Shown: in pieces, positions 25,296 to 34,413 of the stretch
Position numbering within the stretch: the stretch's first letter is position 1
Layout of the letters: the number at the start of each line of letters is the position of its first letter
Origin: an uncultured Muribaculaceae bacterium
GTDB lineage: Bacteria > Bacteroidota > Bacteroidia > Bacteroidales > Muribaculaceae
Length of the DNA stretch: 39,788 nt
Direction: 5' to 3'
Assembly (NCBI GenBank): GCA_947174635.1
Contig: CAMWJS010000016.1
Coordinates: 1-39,788 of the forward strand
Translations under genes and position numbers: made by a program
Notes under the pieces: generated by a model
What the model was told of the DNA's origin: nothing
Databases searched by the model: none
The model's input: only the letters and a program-made list of their open reading frames with translations

Positions 25296-25419
25296 CTCAT
25301 TTTTCCAATAACACCCATCAACTTATCCCGCAAAAATAGGGTAGTGCCTTTAATATAGAGATTTTAGCCGAAGCCGGAAAGGAAGTCCGGGTCTGCGATG
25401 ACGCGGCAGTGCTGTTTTT

Positions 25420-25451
25420 TTTGTGGGGAAAGAAGTTTTTGTATAACTTTG
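25420..25451 (+). promoter_or_regulatory. Promoter of the small beta-barrel gene
   Basis: TTTG (25420-25423), 20 nt, TAACTTTG (25444-25451): full consensus match, with transcription expected near 25458, about 65 nt before the ATG. Confidence 0.7.
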
Positions 25452-25521
25452 CAGGGTGCGGGCGGAGACATGGCGTTGATGTCAGCAATCTCCAACTCAA
25501 ATTTTTTCTATTTTCCTATTT

Positions 25522-26046
25522 ATGAAATTTACCAGGATTGTTTCTTTTGTAGCTTTTGCCTCGCTCGCTATCCCGTCGGTCAGTGCGCGTGAAAATTCGA
25601 TGGGTATCAGAGTCGGTTTTAACACACGAAATTCCTCGCCTGCAGCAGGCTTGTGGTTCCAGCATGAGTTTGCACCCCATTTCCGTCTTGCTCCCAATAT
25701 CGACTATATATTCCGGCGCAATGACACCGACGCGTTGTCAATCAACTGCAACGGTCAGTTCCCGATACATTTCGGAGGTTCGGGCGCGTTTGTGTTCTAT
25801 CCGCTTGCCGGTCTGAATTATACCAGCTGGAACTACCACCATAACGACGACCCCGATATCAGCGACAGTTCGTCCGACGGCAACGGAGATGTCACCTCGC
25901 GCAAGAACCGTTTCGGGTTTAATGCCGGTGCCGGTCTGGAATATCGGGTTTCTCCCACGCTCAAACTCGCGTTGGAGGCCAAGGGCACTCTTGTGAAGAG
26001 TTATTCGTCAGCGACAGTTACTTTGTCGATCGGCTACGTTTTCTGA
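25522..26046 (+). CDS. Small outer-membrane beta-barrel protein
   Basis: A 174-residue protein with a signal peptide (MKFTRIVSFVAFASLAIPSV, SA) and alternating amphipathic strands that end in an aromatic residue (SIGYVF), the outer-membrane sorting mark for BAM. About eight strands fit an OmpA/OmpW-like barrel; PLAGLNYTSWNYHHND and GFNAGAGLEYRVSPTLKLAL are typical barrel strands of the outer-membrane beta-barrel (porin-like) family. A short Asp/Ser-rich loop (DDPDISDSSSDGNGD) lies between strands. Function unknown. It has its own promoter and is divergent from tamB. Confidence 0.8.
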   Translation: MKFTRIVSFVAFASLAIPSVSARENSMGIRVGFNTRNSSPAAGLWFQHEFAPHFRLAPNIDYIFRRNDTDALSINCNGQFPIHFGGSGAFVFYPLAGLNYTSWNYHHNDDPDISDSSSDGNGDVTSRKNRFGFNAGAGLEYRVSPTLKLALEAKGTLVKSYSSATVTLSIGYVF

Positions 26047-26078
26047 TTTTTTACAGTAATACCGTTTTTCTGATTGTA

Positions 26079-27431
26079 TTACAGTTTTCCGCATGCCCGC
26101 AGGTAGGCTATGTGTGCCGTATACAGCGAGAAGCCCGCTTCCACATGCTGCTGGCATGTCTGGTTCCATAGCAGTTGTGCTTCGAGATAGTCGCTGAGAG
26201 TCTCCATGCCGTTGTCAAACATTACGCGGCTCAGTCGCATGTTCTCAGCCGCCTGTTCCACCGACGTCTCCGATAGTCTGAGTGCGGCAGATGCCTCCTC
26301 GAGATTTGAGTAGGAGCGGTGCAGGTCGAGGGTAAGAAGTTCCTCCTTGTCGCGCATTTCGGCTTGCGATTGGCGCAATTGCTCACGCGAGGCGTTGACC
26401 TTGGCGCTTCTTCCCCCGAAATGGTAAATCGGGACAGTGACATTGAGCATAACCGCGAACGCACCGCGGTCAAACAGCGTCGACTTGTTGATTTCCAGTC
26501 CGTAATTGTAGGAATACCCCGCTTTCATCGCCACCTGCGGAAGCAATTCGCTGCGGGCCAGGTCAATTTGCGATTTCAGGGCAAGCTCATTGGCCCGGAG
26601 CGCATGCCACTCCGGACGGTCATATATGGCCTCGGGGCTGTCGATTGCCGCCGGCACCGCCACTTCGGGAAATTTGTCGACGACGTCGAAGTCGGTCACC
26701 ATCGATTGCCCCGTGATACGGCAAAGGTTCATTTTCGCAAGGCGTATGGCGTTGCGGGCGCGCAGTATGTTGAGGTCGGCCTCGTTGATGCGTACCGATA
26801 CTTTGAGCCGGTCATTGTTGTGGCGCATGCCGTGGGAGATGGCGCTCTCGACGTTGGCCTGGAGTTCCAGTACCACGCTCTTGTAGGACTTTGCCACTTC
26901 AAGAAGCTGTTGCGCTTTCACAACGTCGGCATAGGCGGTGGTGACGGCCGTGATTACTTCGTCGCGGGTCATTTCGAGGGAAGCCTCGGCCATGTCGGCC
27001 TTGTGTCCGGCCACCGCTACCGAACTTCTGATTTTTCCGCCCATATATATCGGCTGCGTCACCTCCACTCCGGCGGTGAACATCGGCCCGATTTTATAAT
27101 CGAGACCTATCCCCGGAAAGTATGCGAAACTGCCCGACGGGACGGGAGCGCCGGCGGCATCGACCGTGAATACCGGCAGGTTGCCCCCCTCGATGCTGTA
27201 GCTGCCGCGGGCATTGCTGTAAAGCCCGGTAGCCGAAGCGCTTATGTCGGGGAAATAGTTGGCGCGCAGACTTTTTACCATATATCTTGCCTGGGATATC
27301 CGGAACTCCGAAGCTTTGATGGCATTGTTTGACGAGAGTGCCATGTCGATGCAGTCGTCGACCGACAGCACGTCGGCCGATGCTCCGGCCGATACGACGG
27401 CTAAAATGATTGCGGTTATCTTGTGTCTCAT
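26079..27431 (-). CDS. TolC family outer-membrane efflux protein
   Basis: A 450-residue outer-membrane channel of a tripartite efflux pump. Signal peptide 1-19; then LSVDDCIDMALSSNNAIKAS and further long helices with the repeated TolC structure (two related halves), including VEVTQPIYMGGKIRSSVAVA and VMLNVTVPIYHFGGRSAKVN, the beta-strand segments that enter the outer membrane. It overlaps the pump gene by 4 nt (27428-27431) and is the last gene of the operon. Confidence 0.93.
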   Translation of the reverse strand: MRHKITAIILAVVSAGASADVLSVDDCIDMALSSNNAIKASEFRISQARYMVKSLRANYFPDISASATGLYSNARGSYSIEGGNLPVFTVDAAGAPVPSGSFAYFPGIGLDYKIGPMFTAGVEVTQPIYMGGKIRSSVAVAGHKADMAEASLEMTRDEVITAVTTAYADVVKAQQLLEVAKSYKSVVLELQANVESAISHGMRHNNDRLKVSVRINEADLNILRARNAIRLAKMNLCRITGQSMVTDFDVVDKFPEVAVPAAIDSPEAIYDRPEWHALRANELALKSQIDLARSELLPQVAMKAGYSYNYGLEINKSTLFDRGAFAVMLNVTVPIYHFGGRSAKVNASREQLRQSQAEMRDKEELLTLDLHRSYSNLEEASAALRLSETSVEQAAENMRLSRVMFDNGMETLSDYLEAQLLWNQTCQQHVEAGFSLYTAHIAYLRACGKL

Positions 27432-30400
27432 TTCTTTATCGGGAAAAACAGTGAATATAACACCGGCACGAATACCAGGGTGATGACAGTGCCGAACAAC
27501 AGGCCGCCCATGATGGCCGCCGCCATGGAGCCGAACATCGAGTCGGAGAGCAGCGGGAGCATGCCGAGAATTGTGGTAAGGGCGGCAAGAGAAACGGCTC
27601 GCAGTCGGTTGACAGAGCTTTGTATTAGCGCTTTGTTGCGTTCCATGCCCTCGCCGAGCAGACGCGATATTTCGTCCATCAGCACAATGCCGTTCTTGAT
27701 TACCATGCCTATGAGGCCGAGTGTGCCCACTATCGCCACAAAATCAAATGTCTTGCCGGTTATAATCATGGTTATGACTATGCCTACAACCACCATCGGG
27801 ATGGTGCAGAATATTATCAACGGCTTGCGGTAATCCTTGAAAAGCATTATCAGCAGCGCTATCATGAGAATGATTGCAAGCGGGAAATTCTGGAAAAGGT
27901 AGCGCATCGACTGATCTGAGGCAGCCTTCTCCCCCTGCCATGACAGCGCGTAGCCTGTTGGCAGTTCGATAGCCGAAAGGGCATCCTCTACTGCCTGGCG
28001 GGCTTTTTCGGTCTCTATGCCGGGGGCGGGTGACGCCTGTACCCTTACCGACCGCTGGCTGTTGTAGCGCGGTATTACGGGATTTTCCCATTCCACGGCG
28101 ACTCCGTCGGTCACCTGCGTCAGCGGTGTGGTCGACATCAGCCGGTCGATAAGCATGTCCTTGTCAATAACTCCCGTCGCCATGCTTGAAATCACCTCTT
28201 CATCGGCCAGGGCGCTCACGTCGGGCAATGTGGAGAATACGGAAATATTCTCTATGTCCTCAATCATGCCGTGGTCGGTTCCGGTCTGTTTGAGATAAAT
28301 CGGGGTGGGGTGGGTGCCGTCAAACAGTGTGGCAATAGGCACTCCTCCCGTGGCTGTCAGCATCGAGAGGCTTACATCCTTTCGGCTCAGTCCCGACATA
28401 CGTGCCGCGTTCTGGTTGTATTCCACCTGAAGCACCGGCGCCTGCGGCTCAAGGTCGCGTGTGATGAGTCGCACCTGCGGCAACTGCTCCATGATGCGCT
28501 GCGCCGAGTCGGCAAGCGCGGTCAGCACTGCCGGGTCGGGGCCTGTGAACTGCGCCTCGATGGGATATTTCTTGAACATCAGGTTGTAGCGTTTGAGTTT
28601 GGCGTATGCCTCGGGATAGTTGTCCGATACATATTGCTGCATCTCTTCGATATGGTCGCTGAGCTCATCGGTCGAAGTGAAGTCGATGATAAGTTCGCCG
28701 TACGCCAGATTGGGTGTCGGTATCGAACGCACGAGATTGTAGCGCCCCGGAGCGCCTCCTATCGATGTGGTTATATTCCTGACATAGGGCAGAGTCTTGA
28801 AGTATGCCTCGATTTCGGCAAGGTCTTTTCCGACGCGTTCGGGCGATGTGCCGTCGGGAAGTTTGTATTCCATATACAGCTGGTCATAGGCCATATCGGG
28901 GAAGAAACCGCGCTTTACGAAGCTGAATCCGACCATCGACAGCACCAGCAGTACCGCCATTATTCCTACGGTCACATATTTATGTCTGATTGCCTTTGTC
29001 ACCAAGGCCCGCAGCCAGCGGTAGGCCCGGCCTTTATATAAGTCACCTTCCGCGTCCGACACGGCTTTCCCTTTCAGATATCGGTCGGCCATCAGCGGCA
29101 CATGCAGCAGGGCGAGCGCCCAGCTCAGCAGCAGCGATACGGCCAGTACGATGAAGAGGTCGCGCACATATATGCCGGTGGTGTCGGGCGACAGGAATAT
29201 TGGCAGGAACGCAAGAATGGCAATCAGGGTGGCGCCGAGAAGGGGCATCGCCGTGCGGGCGCTGATGCCGGTCAGAGCTTCGCGGCGGGGCACTCCGCGC
29301 TTGAGGTCGACAAGGATGCCGTCAATAATCACGATGGCATTGTCGACGAGCATGCCCATCGCAAGAATGAACGCACCGAGCGACACCCTCTGCATCGTGC
29401 CGCCGAAGTTGAACAGGAAAAGAAACGACCCCAATACGATTGTCACAAGCGAGATGCCTATCATCACGCCGCTGCGCAGACCCATCGCGAGCATGAGTAT
29501 GAGCACGACAATCGCCACCGACTCAATCAGATTGACGAAAAATGTGGTGAGCGCGTCGGTGACACGTTCGGGCTGGTTGAACACGCTGTGCACCTCGATA
29601 CCCGCAGGCAGGCGGTCGCGGCGTAGCTGTGCGAGCAGGTCATCGACCTCTTTGCCCACTTTGACTATGTCGGAGCCGTGGCGTCCCGACACAAGGATGC
29701 CTATCGAGGTCACCGAGTCGCGCAGCAGACGGTTGCGCTGCGGCGAGGCAAGGGTGCGTTCCACTTCGGCGATGTCGCGGATGTGCAGGCGGTCGTCCTC
29801 GTGTCCGGCAAGCAGCATGTCGCCTATGGCCTCCACAGAGTTGAGGCGGTCGGTGACATTGACACGTATGCGTTGCTCGGGGGTGTCGAAATATCCGGCG
29901 TAGGTGACGTCGTTCTGGTTGTTGAGGGTGGAGATGACCTCAAGCGGTTTTACTCCGAGGTTGGCCATGCGGTCGCGGTTGAGCGATATGTTGATGGCTT
30001 CTGTCGGCACTCCGTAGAGCTGCACCTTGTCGACTCCGTCGAGGTCGAGGATGGAGCGGCGTATCAGCTGTGCGTAGTCCTCCATCTCCCGGGGAGAGAA
30101 GCCTTCGGCTGTCATGGCGTAGAAAAGGCCGTAGACGTTGCTGAAATCCTCCTGTACCATAGGGGTCTGAGCTCCGGGAGGCAATGTGGCGGCGCAGTCG
30201 CTTACCTTGCGGCGCAGCATGTCCCAGCATTGCTCCACGTCCTCGTCCCTGACTGTCGACTGCAACTCCACGTTGATGATGGAAAGGTCGTTCATCGAGG
30301 TGCTTTCCACCGAACTTACATTGCTTATCGAGCGGATTGCCTTTTCAAGCGGGTCGGTTATCTCAAGTTCCACCTGATGGGCCGACGCTCCGGGATAGAC

Positions 30401-30553
30401 TGTCGCCACTACCGACAGTTTTACTTTTATTTCAGGGTCTTCGAGCTTGCTCATGGCCCAGGCTGAGAATAAGCCTCCCACCACCAGCACTACGACCAGA
30501 AACTGCACAAGCTTACTGTTGTCGAATGCCCATTTGCTAAGATTGAATTTCAT
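27428..30553 (-). CDS. RND efflux pump, inner-membrane permease (AcrB/HAE1-type)
   Basis: A 1041-residue proton-driven exporter with 12 transmembrane helices and two large periplasmic loops. The RND marks are present: GGLFSAWAMSKLEDPEIKVK (TM1 end and first porter segment), ATVYPGASAHQVE, the TM4 motif GMLVDNAIVIIDGIL with Asp404, TM10 IGMVIKNGIVLMDEISRLL with the conserved Lys, and LAALTTILGMLPLL. In AcrB two adjacent Asp in TM4 carry protons; here the second is Asn405, as in some other RND subfamilies. Substrate cannot be read from the sequence. It is the middle gene of adaptor-pump-TolC, 36 nt behind the adaptor. Confidence 0.95.
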   Translation of the reverse strand: MKFNLSKWAFDNSKLVQFLVVVLVVGGLFSAWAMSKLEDPEIKVKLSVVATVYPGASAHQVELEITDPLEKAIRSISNVSSVESTSMNDLSIINVELQSTVRDEDVEQCWDMLRRKVSDCAATLPPGAQTPMVQEDFSNVYGLFYAMTAEGFSPREMEDYAQLIRRSILDLDGVDKVQLYGVPTEAINISLNRDRMANLGVKPLEVISTLNNQNDVTYAGYFDTPEQRIRVNVTDRLNSVEAIGDMLLAGHEDDRLHIRDIAEVERTLASPQRNRLLRDSVTSIGILVSGRHGSDIVKVGKEVDDLLAQLRRDRLPAGIEVHSVFNQPERVTDALTTFFVNLIESVAIVVLILMLAMGLRSGVMIGISLVTIVLGSFLFLFNFGGTMQRVSLGAFILAMGMLVDNAIVIIDGILVDLKRGVPRREALTGISARTAMPLLGATLIAILAFLPIFLSPDTTGIYVRDLFIVLAVSLLLSWALALLHVPLMADRYLKGKAVSDAEGDLYKGRAYRWLRALVTKAIRHKYVTVGIMAVLLVLSMVGFSFVKRGFFPDMAYDQLYMEYKLPDGTSPERVGKDLAEIEAYFKTLPYVRNITTSIGGAPGRYNLVRSIPTPNLAYGELIIDFTSTDELSDHIEEMQQYVSDNYPEAYAKLKRYNLMFKKYPIEAQFTGPDPAVLTALADSAQRIMEQLPQVRLITRDLEPQAPVLQVEYNQNAARMSGLSRKDVSLSMLTATGGVPIATLFDGTHPTPIYLKQTGTDHGMIEDIENISVFSTLPDVSALADEEVISSMATGVIDKDMLIDRLMSTTPLTQVTDGVAVEWENPVIPRYNSQRSVRVQASPAPGIETEKARQAVEDALSAIELPTGYALSWQGEKAASDQSMRYLFQNFPLAIILMIALLIMLFKDYRKPLIIFCTIPMVVVGIVITMIITGKTFDFVAIVGTLGLIGMVIKNGIVLMDEISRLLGEGMERNKALIQSSVNRLRAVSLAALTTILGMLPLLSDSMFGSMAAAIMGGLLFGTVITLVFVPVLYSLFFPIKK

Positions 30554-30589
30554 AATTTTTTTCGGTTGACTGATTGGATGGCATGTGCG

Positions 30590-31669
30590 TTACAACTGGT
30601 TGCCTACGTTGGTAGGTGATGTCTGCGGCAACGGCTTGACCTTGACGCCGTCGCGGAGGTTGCCGGCGCCTGCAGCCACTATCATGGCGCCGTCGAGGGG
30701 AGACGCTGATGAAATCTCAGCCTCGCCGTCGCGTGTCAGTCTGACGACTCCGACCTCAGTCATGTGAACGATGCTGTCGGCTGCTATTGTGTATATATAT
30801 GTCTTGTCGCCGGTGCCGGCAAGTGCTGTCGAGGGCACAAGCCACAGGCTGCTGTCACTGTCGCTGCTGTCGCTGTCGGTGCGCATCTCCACCGTTGTCG
30901 ACATTCCTACCGACGGTAGCGGCATGTCGGTGTTGTCGAACGCCAGTTTTATCGTGTAGAGCTGGTTGGCGTTGGCTACGCTCTGCTCGGCGAACGGCCG
31001 GAGCGAGAATGTCTTTCCGGGATAGACGTCAAACGTGCACGTATAGCTTGTGTAGTCCTTGATGCGGGCGAACGCAGCCGCCGGTATCTTTATCTCGACG
31101 AGCGGAGTGCTGTTGTCGACAATCTCGAGCACCGGCGTGCCGGCTCCCACCACTTCTCCGGCGTGGCGCAGTATCTTCTTTATCTCGCCCGATGCGGGAG
31201 CGGTCAGACGTGTGTCGTTAAGCTGGTTGCGGGCATGCTGCAGTTTGGCGGTAATCTGTTGCAGCCCGTACACGGCTTTATCGTGGGCCACCGATGTAGT
31301 GGCGTTTTCATTATAAAGAGCTATGACACGTTCGGCTTCGCTGCGCACGGAGTTGTACTCGGCTTCCACCGCATCGAGCGCCACGCGGTAATCGGTATCG
31401 TCAAGGCGTCCGATGGTCTGTCCGGCCTTAACCCGGTCACCCTCTTTCACGTTTAGCGAGGCTATTCGGCCGGCCACTTTAAACGCCGTGTACACCTTGT
31501 CGTCGCTTACTGTCTTTCCCGGAAATATCAGTCGCGACCCGCTTTGTGTCGCCACCGGTGAACATGTCTTTACCGGCTGGATTGCAATATTGTCGCCGTT
31601 ATCATTGTGACGGCATCCTGTCATTGAAACTATAGCCGAAACCGCTATTGTGAAAATATACCTTTTCAT
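30590..31669 (-). CDS. RND periplasmic adaptor (membrane fusion) lipoprotein
   Basis: A 359-residue lipoprotein that joins the RND pump to TolC. Signal peptide with lipobox VSMTGC (Cys19); barrel-sandwich/lipoyl half-motifs GRIASLNVKEGDRVKAGQTI and LTAPASGEIKKILRHAGEVV flank an alpha-hairpin (VALDAVEAEYNSVRSEAERV and on); a beta-barrel and membrane-proximal domain follow. A short Asp/Ser run (DSDSSDSDSS) within the membrane-proximal domain is unusual. First gene of the efflux operon. Confidence 0.95.
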   Translation of the reverse strand: MKRYIFTIAVSAIVSMTGCRHNDNGDNIAIQPVKTCSPVATQSGSRLIFPGKTVSDDKVYTAFKVAGRIASLNVKEGDRVKAGQTIGRLDDTDYRVALDAVEAEYNSVRSEAERVIALYNENATTSVAHDKAVYGLQQITAKLQHARNQLNDTRLTAPASGEIKKILRHAGEVVGAGTPVLEIVDNSTPLVEIKIPAAAFARIKDYTSYTCTFDVYPGKTFSLRPFAEQSVANANQLYTIKLAFDNTDMPLPSVGMSTTVEMRTDSDSSDSDSSLWLVPSTALAGTGDKTYIYTIAADSIVHMTEVGVVRLTRDGEAEISSASPLDGAMIVAAGAGNLRDGVKVKPLPQTSPTNVGNQL

Positions 31670-31708
31670 TGTGAAATGTAACTATTGTGTGCAAATGTTT
31701 GACAACTG

Positions 31709-31716
31709 CAAAGTTA
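31709..31716 (-). promoter_or_regulatory. Possible -7 element of the efflux operon
   Basis: TAACTTTG on the minus strand, 39 nt before the adaptor start; a full -7 match with no clear TTG upstream, as may be found in regulated promoters. No regulator gene adjoins the operon. Confidence 0.4.
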
Positions 31717-31848
31717 GTCATTTATAATTTATGGATGCATGTGGGCGTATACCCTAAAATTGGTCAAAATGTCGGAATGTTGATGCTGAGAATAAAAATA
31801 GTACAAATGATATTAATTTAAATATTATAAAAGAAAAATGTCAAAATA

Positions 31849-31880
31849 TTTGCGTATTAAATATCTAAATGCTTACTTTG
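31849..31880 (+). promoter_or_regulatory. Promoter of the ammonium transporter gene
   Basis: TTTG (31849-31852), 20 nt, TTACTTTG (31873-31880; 7 of 8), about 100 nt before the start codon. The rest of the 310-nt gap (31670-31979) is AT-rich and shows only a short GACA-N7-TGTC palindrome near 31925-31940. No good sigma-54 element was seen. Confidence 0.5.
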
Positions 31881-31979
31881 TGGTTGAAATTATAGGAATA
31901 TGTCTTGATGATTTGTTTTGCGCTTGACAAAAGTATTGTCATTTATTCGATATATGTGTAATTTAAACAAGATATTCCA

Positions 31980-33413
31980 ATGCTTACAGTAAAAGGTAAA
32001 AGAGTAAAGAAAAGATGGATTATACTGTTTGCCGCGATATTGGCGGTCAGTGTCATCGGATTGTTTGTGTCTCCGGCCGAGGGTTTGTATGACCTTGCCG
32101 GTTCCAGTTTGTTCGCCAACATAGCGTGGATGATAACAGCCACGATTTTCGTGCTGATGATGACACCGGGACTTTCATTTTTCTATGGAGGTATGGTGCG
32201 TGCGAAAAATGTTATCTCCACTATGTTGCAGAGTTTTATAGTGATGGGTTTTGTCAGTGTGATATGGGTGGTGTTCGGTTTCGGGCTCGCTTTCGGCAAC
32301 GATATCGGCGGCGTGATAGGCAATCCCTGCGACTTCTTCCTGTTCAGCAACGTCGGAGTCGGCAATGTGACGGGCACCAACGGTGAGGCTGCAAGTGAAA
32401 TCGGAGCGGTGACAACCACCATACCTCTGGTGCTCTTCGCTCTTTTTCAGATGAAATTCGCCATTATCACTCCATCGCTGATTACCGGTTCGTTCGCCGA
32501 GCGCGTACGTTTTTCGGGCTATCTCGTTTTCATGATGATATGGATTGTGCTTGTATACTGTCCGCTCGCCCACTGCACCTGGCATCCCGAGGGACTTTTC
32601 GGAAGACTGCATGTACATGATTTTGCCGGGGGGATTGTGGTCCATGCCGCATCGGGAATTGCGGCTCTGACCGGGGCGATGTTTCTCGGGCGCCGTTCGT
32701 CGACTGAAAATTCCAAGCCTGCCAATGTGCCTTTTGTGCTACTGGGTGCTGCGCTGTTATGGCTCGGGTGGTTCGGATTTAACGGCGGCAGTTCGCTTGC
32801 AGTCGACGGGGTGGCGCTTTCGGCATTCCTCAACACCAACACTGCAGCTGCAACCGCTATGGTGACATGGGTGGTGTTTGATGCCTTGCGCGGTCATAAA
32901 CCTTCGGCTATGGGTGCCGCAATCGGAGCCGTCGTCGGTCTGGTGGCAATCACACCATGCGCGGGATGGGTCACCGTGGGCGAGTCGGTTTTCATATCGT
33001 TCGTCATCACTATCTGCTGCAACCTCGCTGTGACGTGGAAGAAATCAAGCAATCTTTTCGACGACGCTCTCGATGTGTTTCCCACCCACGGCCTCGGCGG
33101 TATCATCGGCACTGTGCTGACCGGTATATTTGCCTATGATTTCTTTGCCGGTAACGGTATGGAAGGGGTGTCCCGCTCCACATTTTTCTGGAACCACATA
33201 CTTGTGCTCGCCGGAGTCTGTGCCTATACGTTCATTATGAGCTACGCCATCTACTGGGTCACCAACAAGATGATACCGATGCGAGTGTCGCGCCATAGCG
33301 AGGAAATCGGTCTTGACCGCTCGCAGCACGACGAGGAATATGCCGGCGAACTCGGCACCGGAATTGCAGAAGACACCCCGTCGGACTATCAGTGGTTCAA
33401 TTCCGCTGAATGA
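31980..33413 (+). CDS. amtB: Ammonium transporter Amt
   Basis: A 477-residue inner-membrane channel that brings NH3/NH4+ into the cell. An N-terminal cleavable or extra segment (WIILFAAILAVSVIGLFV) precedes the 11-helix Amt core. The marks of the family are in place: MTPGLSFFYGGMVRAKNVIS, Asp214 and the first pore His222 in HDFAGGIVVHAASG, and the second pore His370 in FPTHGLGGIIGTVLTGIFA. The tail (GLDRSQHDEEYAGELG) is short and cytoplasmic. The usual partner glnK (PII) is not adjacent: downstream lies a mobile-element relic and then a gene on the other strand. Confidence 0.97.
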   Translation: MLTVKGKRVKKRWIILFAAILAVSVIGLFVSPAEGLYDLAGSSLFANIAWMITATIFVLMMTPGLSFFYGGMVRAKNVISTMLQSFIVMGFVSVIWVVFGFGLAFGNDIGGVIGNPCDFFLFSNVGVGNVTGTNGEAASEIGAVTTTIPLVLFALFQMKFAIITPSLITGSFAERVRFSGYLVFMMIWIVLVYCPLAHCTWHPEGLFGRLHVHDFAGGIVVHAASGIAALTGAMFLGRRSSTENSKPANVPFVLLGAALLWLGWFGFNGGSSLAVDGVALSAFLNTNTAAATAMVTWVVFDALRGHKPSAMGAAIGAVVGLVAITPCAGWVTVGESVFISFVITICCNLAVTWKKSSNLFDDALDVFPTHGLGGIIGTVLTGIFAYDFFAGNGMEGVSRSTFFWNHILVLAGVCAYTFIMSYAIYWVTNKMIPMRVSRHSEEIGLDRSQHDEEYAGELGTGIAEDTPSDYQWFNSAE

Positions 33414-33578
33414 TGCCGCCTGTGTAGACAGGGTGTTTTCAACTCTTTTTGATAGATATTTTATTGCGCCGTATTTTCTTGATAATTAGGAGATGCGGCG
33501 CATGTAGATGTTTTGTAGATGTAGATTATCGTGGCGGATTGGTCGATTTCCGGATATGATTTGTTGGAAAATGACTAA
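33414..33578. other. Region behind amtB, up to the MITE
   Basis: Nothing but the 3' untranslated part of amtB is seen here, ending in the TAA (33576-33578) that forms the left target duplication. Confidence 0.5.
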
Positions 33579-33825
33579 GAGCCGGTTCGACAATATATCT
33601 GGCATCAATTCTGTTTATGCTGAGATATACAAGATAATTCAAACATTTCCATGCCTCTGATTTTACAGCGCTATCCCGGACAAAGTTACCTTCGCCTCGG
33701 TCACTCGCCGGCGCTCTTCTTCAGGCTTTTCGGTCACGATGGAGCCCCATCGCTCCCTCAAAGCCTGAAGAACATCGCTCGACGATTGACCGCTCTGCGT
33801 TTAACATTTATTGTCGAACCGGCTC
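33579..33825. mobile_element. MITE-like element with IS5/IS1031-type ends
   Basis: A 247-bp segment with perfect 17-bp terminal inverted repeats GAGCCGGTTCGACAATA at 33579-33595 and its complement at 33809-33825, flanked by TAA on both sides (33576-33578 and 33826-33828), a 3-bp target duplication. GAGCC ends with a TNA target are typical of IS5-family IS1031-like elements. No transposase is coded. Inside, 13-bp arms at 33717-33729 and 33760-33772 enclose a second hairpin (CGATGG/CCATCG). An open frame on the minus strand (no start codon) crosses the middle, with SSDVLQALRERWGSIVTEKP followed by EEERRRVTEAKVTLSGIAL and a stop. Confidence 0.8.
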
Positions 33826-33846
33826 TAAGGACGCAGGATACGTGGA

Positions 33847-33895
33847 AAAACGGTTCAACGATTATGGTAATGCATATCGTTGAACCGTTTTGCGT
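33847..33895. terminator. Bidirectional terminator between amtB and the DUF4252 gene
   Basis: Perfect 16-bp arms AAAACGGTTCAACGAT (33847-33862) and ATCGTTGAACCGTTTT (33876-33891), 13-nt loop, between convergent genes. The MITE has inserted between amtB and this terminator. Confidence 0.85.
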
Positions 33896-33910
33896 TTTAT
33901 TTAGCGTCGG

Positions 33911-34372
33911 CTAATCGGTTGCACCGGGTAGGGCTCCCTTGATTATTTTTCCGTGGATAACCACTATGTTGATTTCATCGAAATCTTTGTCGGAATTATA
34001 AATCAGCATTGCGGTAGGCTCGTTATTGTTGTCAGATACAATATAGATTTGTGAAACCTCACAGTCTTCTTCGCTGTAGACAAGTTCCTCGGTGTTGAGC
34101 GACTCGAGCAGTTTGCTGAATTTGTCGGCAACAGTGTCGAACAGTTTTTTGCTCTCGCATGAATACACTTCAACTGATTTGATATCCTTTACCATATCCT
34201 TGAATTCAGCGCCGTAGTCTCCCACCATGCCTTTGGCCATACTCATCATGGCCGGCCCGATATAGGCTTTGGAGACTCCGTCGCCGGTGGGAAGTGAATT
34301 CAGGAGGCGTGTCTGAGCGCATGACAATATAGGTATTATCAGCATAAAGAGAACTAAAATCTTTGATTTCAT
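33911..34372 (-). CDS. DUF4252 domain-containing lipoprotein
   Basis: A 153-residue exported protein. The N terminus (MKSKILVLFMLIIPILSCAQ) is a signal peptide ending in a lipobox-like ILSC. The body, with VSKAYIGPAMMSMAKGM, VKDIKSVEVYSCESKKLFDT and a closing HGKIIKGAL, fits DUF4252. Genes of this family often follow ECF sigma and anti-sigma genes in Bacteroidetes, as here, and are probably part of that regulon or its sensing. Function unknown. Confidence 0.82.
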   Translation of the reverse strand: MKSKILVLFMLIIPILSCAQTRLLNSLPTGDGVSKAYIGPAMMSMAKGMVGDYGAEFKDMVKDIKSVEVYSCESKKLFDTVADKFSKLLESLNTEELVYSEEDCEVSQIYIVSDNNNEPTAMLIYNSDKDFDEINIVVIHGKIIKGALPGATD

Positions 34373-34413
34373 GATTAAAATGTATTAGTCGGAATTATTA
34401 ATAGTTTGTGTTA

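Noticed and set aside
32175-32645. Open frames antisense to amtB
   Set aside because: Shadows of a membrane-protein gene with conserved pore residues.
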